Of a DNA stretch of 64,000 bases, positions 59,935-64,000 are shown in pieces; position 1 is the stretch's first letter, and each line of letters begins with the position of its first letter. Position numbers and translations under genes: made by a program. Under the pieces are notes generated by a model, which saw nothing but the letters and a program-made list of their open reading frames with translations, made no database searches and was not told the origin of the DNA. Origin of the DNA: Streptomyces sp. NBC_01431 (GTDB lineage: Bacteria > Actinomycetota > Actinomycetes > Streptomycetales > Streptomycetaceae); contig NZ_CP109496.1 in the NCBI RefSeq assembly GCF_036231355.1, positions 7,750,001 to 7,814,000 of the forward strand, written 5' to 3'.

Positions 59935-61242
59935 ATGCCAGACACTGCCCCTTCGTCTCTCTCCCGTCGCCGGTTCCTCGGGGTGGTCTCCGTCGCGGGT
60001 CTGGGCGCCGCCGTGCTCACGTCCTGCGGGGACTCCGACTCCGGCAGCGGCACGGACAGCCAGGGCAGGACCGTCTTCGAGTGGTGGCACATCCAGACCA
60101 CCGAGCCCGGCAAGCACCTGTGGCCCGAGCAGGCCAAGGCGTACGAGAAGGCGCACCCCAAGATCAAGATCAAGCTCGTACCGCTGGAGAACGACGCCTT
60201 CAAGGCGAAGATGACGGCCCTCGTCGGTACGGGCAAGCTGCCCGACCTGTACAACACCTGGGGCGGCGGTGTCCTCAAGCAGCAGGTCGACGCCGGTCTT
60301 ACCGAGGACATCACCGACGACGTCAAGGACTGGATCGGGGATCTGGTGCCCGCCTCGCGCAAGGCGTACGAGTTCGACGGCAAGACCTACGCCATTCCGG
60401 TCGACATCGGAGCAGTCGGCTTCTGGTACAACAAGGCGCTCTTCAAGAAGGCCGGGATCACCGTGCCGCCCGCGACCTGGGCCGAACTCCTGGACACGGT
60501 GCAGAAGTTGAAGGCGGCCGGTATCACGCCGATCGCCCTCGCGGGCAAGGAGAAGTGGCCCGGCATGTACTACTGGGCGTACCTTGCGATCCGTCTCGCC
60601 GGGGTCGACGGCATGCAGAAGGCCGCCGACGCGAAGGACTTCACCAGCGACGACTTCGTCAAGGCGGGCGAGCACCTGAAGCAACTCGTCGACCTGGACC
60701 CGTTCCAGAAGGGTTTCCTGGGTGCCTCATATCCGGGCCCGACCGGTGAGGGCGCCACCATGGGCAACGCCAAGGCGGCCATGGAGCTGATGGGCCAGTG
60801 GGCCCCCAACGTGCAGAAGTCGGAGGGCAAGGGTCTCGGTGAGGACCTCGGCTTCTTCCCCTTCCCGAGCGTCGACGGCGGCAAGGGCAAGTCCACCGAC
60901 GTCTTCGGCGGAGGCGGCGGCTACGCGCTTCGCAAGGGCGGCCCCAAAGAGGCCCTCGACTTCCTGAAGTGGTTCGTCGGCCCCGAGAGCGACAGCAGGC
61001 TGGTCAAGGAAGGCGGCATGATTCCGGTGAACACCAAGGCCCGGGACGCGCTCACCGATCCCAACCTCAAGGCCGTCTCGGACCTGCTGAACGCGGCTAC
61101 CGCCTTCCAGCTCTACCTCGACCAGGCCTACCCGCCCGCCGTCGGCCAGGAGATCAACGACTCGGTGGCCGCGCTCATCGCGGGCTCCAAGTCCCCCAAG
61201 CAGGTGGCCAGTTCCATCACGCAGGCCGCCAGGAGTCAGTAG
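59935..61242 (+). CDS. bxlE: Tat-lipoprotein sugar-binding protein (BxlE-like)
   Basis: A 435-residue binding protein of the MalE/extracellular solute-binding family 1. It has a twin-arginine signal (LSRRRFLG) and lipobox LTSC with Cys31. The mature part has EWWHIQTTEPGKHLW, TGKLPDLYNTWGGGVLKQQVDAG, and DIGAVGFWYNKALFKKAGI, all typical of the xylobiose/cellobiose binding class. Its GGAAGG ribosome site overlaps a CTTCCGGAAG palindrome. It heads the operon whose permeases are closely linked; xylobiose or short xylo-oligosaccharide uptake is inferred from the GH3 gene after them. Confidence 0.87.
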   Translation: MPDTAPSSLSRRRFLGVVSVAGLGAAVLTSCGDSDSGSGTDSQGRTVFEWWHIQTTEPGKHLWPEQAKAYEKAHPKIKIKLVPLENDAFKAKMTALVGTGKLPDLYNTWGGGVLKQQVDAGLTEDITDDVKDWIGDLVPASRKAYEFDGKTYAIPVDIGAVGFWYNKALFKKAGITVPPATWAELLDTVQKLKAAGITPIALAGKEKWPGMYYWAYLAIRLAGVDGMQKAADAKDFTSDDFVKAGEHLKQLVDLDPFQKGFLGASYPGPTGEGATMGNAKAAMELMGQWAPNVQKSEGKGLGEDLGFFPFPSVDGGKGKSTDVFGGGGGYALRKGGPKEALDFLKWFVGPESDSRLVKEGGMIPVNTKARDALTDPNLKAVSDLLNAATAFQLYLDQAYPPAVGQEINDSVAALIAGSKSPKQVASSITQAARSQ

Positions 61243-62241
61243 ATGATCATGACTTCGACCCAGATCAAGGACTCGGGTCCCGCCTTGGGTGCGGTGCCGC
61301 CGGTCGGCCAGGGCAGGAACCGCCAGCCCCTCGCCCGACGGGCGCGCGCCTGGCTGACCGCCTTCCTGTTCACCGTCCCCGGGCTCGCCCTGTTCCTCGT
61401 GTTCGTCGCGGTGCCGATCCTGTACGCGGCTTATGTATCCCTCTTCACCTGGGGTGGGTTCGGCTCGCCCTCGGACTTCGTTGGCGTGGACAACTTCACC
61501 CGCCTCTTCGAGGACCCGGTGTTCCTCGGCGACCTGTGGCGCGGTCTGCTTCTCGTGGTGCTCTCGCTCGGCCTGCAACTCCCGTTCGCCCTTGCCATGG
61601 CCGTGCTCCTCAACCAGAAGCTGCGCGGCCGAGCCGTCTATCGGATGCTGTTCTTCGCGCCGTACGTCCTGTCGGAAGTCATCACCGGCGTGCTGTTCTC
61701 GATGATCTTCGCGCCGGACAGCGGGCTCGCCGACAAGGTGCTCGGCGCTGTCGGCCTCGGCGGCGTCGGCGGGCTCTGGTTCGCCGGACAGAGCACCGTC
61801 ATGGCTACCCTCTTCCTGGTCATGACCTGGAAGTACTTCGGCTTCCACATGATGCTGCTGTTGGCCGGGCTGCAGGGCATTCCGGCCGAACTCATGGAAG
61901 CCGCCCGCATCGACGGCGCGGGCGCCTGGCAGCGCTTTCGCCACATCACCCTGCCGCTTCTCGGGCCGACGATCCGGATGAGCATCTTCCTGTCCGTGAT
62001 CGGCGCCATCCAGCTCTTCGACCTGGTGTGGGTGGTGACGCAGGGCGGCCCTGACCACCACTCCGAGACCATGGCGGTCACGATGTTCCAGTTCGGCTTC
62101 AAGCGCTACCAGATGGGGTACGCCAGCGCGATCTCGATCGTCATGTTCCTCATCAGCCTCGTCTTCGCGCTCTTCTATCAGCGCTATGTTCTGCGCCGCG
62201 ACACCGAAGGCGCCCTCACGAACATGCGAGGTTCCCGATGA
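61243..62241 (+). CDS. bxlF: ABC sugar permease (MalF-type, BxlF-like)
   Basis: A 332-residue permease starting on the base after the upstream TAG. It has six predicted helices beginning AFLFTVPGLALFLVFVAVPILYAAYVSLF, and the EAA loop MEAARIDGAGAWQRFRHITLPLLGPTI (about 218-244). It ends in an ATGA overlap with the next permease. It forms the membrane channel with BxlG-like protein and requires an external ATPase, presumably MsiK. Confidence 0.9.
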   Translation: MIMTSTQIKDSGPALGAVPPVGQGRNRQPLARRARAWLTAFLFTVPGLALFLVFVAVPILYAAYVSLFTWGGFGSPSDFVGVDNFTRLFEDPVFLGDLWRGLLLVVLSLGLQLPFALAMAVLLNQKLRGRAVYRMLFFAPYVLSEVITGVLFSMIFAPDSGLADKVLGAVGLGGVGGLWFAGQSTVMATLFLVMTWKYFGFHMMLLLAGLQGIPAELMEAARIDGAGAWQRFRHITLPLLGPTIRMSIFLSVIGAIQLFDLVWVVTQGGPDHHSETMAVTMFQFGFKRYQMGYASAISIVMFLISLVFALFYQRYVLRRDTEGALTNMRGSR

Positions 62242-63104
62242 CTGCCTCCGTTCCCGTGGTCACCGCCCGAGAAGCGACCCGCCGACGCAGACTGCGCTCC
62301 GTCCCGCTGTACGTGACCGTGTGGGTGATCGGCGCCGTCATGGTGACGCCACTGCTGTACGCGCTCATCTCCGGCTTCAAGTCCACCGATCAGCTCTCCG
62401 GCAACTCCTTCGGTCTGCCCTCGCCGTGGGTGACGAAGAACTACACCCAGATCCTCCAGGACAGCGCGTTCTGGCGGATGCTCGGCTCGTCGACCCTGAT
62501 CGCCGTCGGAACGACCGTATTGACGGTCGGCGCCGCGGCGCTCGCCGCCTACGCCCTCGCTCGATTCGCCTTCCGGGGAAGGGAGTTCCTCTTCACCCTC
62601 TTCACGGTCGGCCTGATGTTCCCGTTCGCGGTGGCGATCCTGCCGCTGTTCGTGCTCCTGCGTACCTTCGGACTGCTCGACAACCCGTGGGGCGTGATCC
62701 TGCCGCAGGCCGCGTTCGGCCTCCCGATCACCGTCGTCATCCTGCGCAACTTCTTCCGGGAGATCCCGGGCGAGATCGAGGAGGCGGCCACGCTCGACGG
62801 CTGCTCCGCGTTCGGCTTCTTCTGGCGCATCCTGCTACCGATGGCGCGGCCGGCGCTCGGCACGGTCTCCGTCCTCGCCATCGTCGCCAGCTGGAACAAC
62901 TTCCTTCTCCCGCTGCTCGTCTTCAGCGAACCCACCTGGTGGACCATCCCCGTCGGTGTCCAGCAGTTCCAGGGCCAGTACTCCAGCGACACCGCCCGCA
63001 TCTTCGCCTACCTCGTCCTGTCGATGGCACCCGCTCTCGCCTTCTACGCGATCGCCGAGCGACAGCTGATCGGCGGCATCACGATGGGCGCGACAAAGGG
63101 CTGA
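62238..63104 (+). CDS. bxlG: ABC sugar permease (MalG-type, BxlG-like)
   Basis: A 288-residue permease with six predicted helices. The EAA loop is EEAATLDGCSAFGFFWRILLPMARPAL (about 174-200), and the terminal GGITMGATKG is the usual end of MalG-type sugar permeases. The ATG overlaps the preceding stop by 4 bases. A GH3 gene begins 54 bases downstream in the same direction. Confidence 0.9.
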   Translation: MTASVPVVTAREATRRRRLRSVPLYVTVWVIGAVMVTPLLYALISGFKSTDQLSGNSFGLPSPWVTKNYTQILQDSAFWRMLGSSTLIAVGTTVLTVGAAALAAYALARFAFRGREFLFTLFTVGLMFPFAVAILPLFVLLRTFGLLDNPWGVILPQAAFGLPITVVILRNFFREIPGEIEEAATLDGCSAFGFFWRILLPMARPALGTVSVLAIVASWNNFLLPLLVFSEPTWWTIPVGVQQFQGQYSSDTARIFAYLVLSMAPALAFYAIAERQLIGGITMGATKG

Positions 63105-63158
63105 CCCTCCCACAACGCAGGCCAACGCCACGTACTCGTAACGCACTTGAGGAGTTTC

Positions 63159-64000
63159 ATGGTCGAGCCATGGCAGGACACCACCCTGCCCGCCCACACC
63201 AGGGCGGCAGACCTGCTCGCCCGGATGACCACCCAGGAGAAGACCGCCCAGCTGTCCAGCGTGTGGATCGGCGCCGACACCGACGGGGCCGACGTCGCCC
63301 CCGGCCAGCACACCTACGCATCCCGCAGCGCGGCACTCGACGCGCTGCTCCCGTACGGACTCGGCCAGCTCACCCGCCCTTTCGGTACGGTCCCCGTCGA
63401 ACCCACGGGCGGGGCTGCCCGCCTGGCCGACGTGCAGCGCATCATCCGCGCGGGCAACCGGTTCGCCCTGCCTGCTCTCGCCCACGAGGAGTGCCTGACC
63501 GGCTTCACCGCCTGGCAGGCCACCGTCTTCCCGACCCCGCTCGCCTGGGGGGCCACCTTCGACCCCGAGCTGATCACAGAGATGGCCGAAGCCATCGGCA
63601 CGTCGATGCGGGCGGTTGGCATCCACCAGGGGCTCGCCCCGGTCCTGGACGTTGTGCGCGATGCCCGCTGGGGCCGGACCGAGGAGGCCATCGGTGAGGA
63701 TCCGTACCTCGTCGCCACCCTCGGCACCGCCTACGTCCGCGGTCTGGAGGCGGCCGGGATCGTCGCCACGCTCAAGCACTTCGCGGGGTACTCCGCCTCC
63801 CGCGCGGCCCGCAACCACGCGCCCGCCTCACTCGGCCCGAGGGAGCTCGCGGACGTGATCCTGCCGCCGTTCGAGATGGCGATCCGCGACGGTGGCGCCC
63901 GCTCCGTGATGCCCGCCTACAACGACATCGACGGCCTGCCCGCCCACGCACACACGGCCCTGCTCACTCAACTCCTGCGGGAACAATGGGAGTTCACCGG
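63159..64000 (+). CDS. bxlA: GH3 beta-xylosidase/beta-glucosidase, 3' end beyond window
   Basis: The first 280 residues of a GH3 enzyme without signal peptide. The N-terminal barrel shows LLARMTTQEKTAQL, GNRFALPALAHEECLTGF near 99-116, FPTPLAWGATFDPEL, and the substrate-binding DARWGRTEEAIGEDPYL, followed by TLKHFAGYS with Lys206/His207. The nucleophile Asp (SDW-type motif) should follow just past the window edge. GGAG lies 6 bases before the ATG. Its place after a bxlEFG-like operon suggests the intracellular beta-xylosidase that degrades the imported sugar; the symbol is by context. Confidence 0.88.
   Translation, partial: MVEPWQDTTLPAHTRAADLLARMTTQEKTAQLSSVWIGADTDGADVAPGQHTYASRSAALDALLPYGLGQLTRPFGTVPVEPTGGAARLADVQRIIRAGNRFALPALAHEECLTGFTAWQATVFPTPLAWGATFDPELITEMAEAIGTSMRAVGIHQGLAPVLDVVRDARWGRTEEAIGEDPYLVATLGTAYVRGLEAAGIVATLKHFAGYSASRAARNHAPASLGPRELADVILPPFEMAIRDGGARSVMPAYNDIDGLPAHAHTALLTQLLREQWEFT

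Noticed and set aside
60727..62061. 444-codon minus-strand frame across the bxlE/bxlF-like genes
   Set aside because: Charged low-complexity translation typical of antisense frames; both plus-strand genes are canonical.

Overview
The window looks like part of a Streptomyces (or close actinomycete) chromosome. It has very high GC, strongly G/C-biased third codon positions, many GTG starts, overlapping GTGA/ATGA stop-start junctions, twin-arginine signals, and families typical of the genus. It also carries an unusually dense set of gene and transposase remnants: broken IS3, IS30 and ISL3 transposases, a group II intron reverse-transcriptase scrap, and about a dozen frameshifted or truncated genes. 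That texture suggests a variable chromosome arm rather than the core; this is inference.

Layout. 0-8.5 kb: the end of a stand-alone PEP/pyruvate-kinase-type ATP-binding domain protein coupled to an MFS transporter, a DUF2231-Rieske protein, a DoxX/peroxiredoxin pair, a DUF457 membrane protein, a LURP-one-like protein, and a divergent hydrolase/MarR pair. 8.5-15.3 kb: a secreted sphingomyelinase D-like phospholipase, a von Willebrand A protein, a decapitated ECF sigma gene, a lipoprotein L,D-transpeptidase and a membrane Ser/Thr kinase. 15.4-20.7 kb: mobile debris around a TetR regulator, an azoreductase with a striking nested palindrome upstream, and an amidohydrolase. 20.7-28.3 kb: two tandem secreted S33 peptidases, an ISL3 remnant, a Tat-exported amine oxidase and a mosaic of three unrelated gene ends. 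28.9-33.3 kb: four co-directional exported proteins (metzincin-like protease, small anchored Ig-like protein, papain-fold/C39-like cysteine protease and an anchored partner). 34-39.9 kb: two related NarL-type two-component systems transcribed divergently, one coupled to two CPBP intramembrane proteases. 40.4-46 kb: a secreted GH5-type enzyme, a class V aminotransferase and a secreted GH27 alpha-galactosidase with a ricin-type lectin domain.

47.3-64 kb is a coherent xylan-oligosaccharide utilisation locus. A GH51 arabinofuranosidase and a GH67 alpha-glucuronidase are divergent. A five-gene translationally coupled minus-strand operon holds two LplB/LplC-type permeases, a Tat lipoprotein binding protein, a GH39 beta-xylosidase and a DUF624 membrane protein, ending in a GH42 remnant. 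Divergent from it lie a CE7-type acetylxylan esterase and a LacI-family regulator. Then comes a bxlEFG-like importer followed by a GH3 enzyme cut by the window edge. The expected scheme (inference) is import of decorated xylo-oligosaccharides, then cytoplasmic removal of acetyl, glucuronosyl and arabinosyl groups and of xylose, under LacI control. Neither importer has its own ATPase gene, as expected if a shared MsiK-type ATPase is encoded elsewhere.

No rRNA, tRNA or CRISPR array was recognised.
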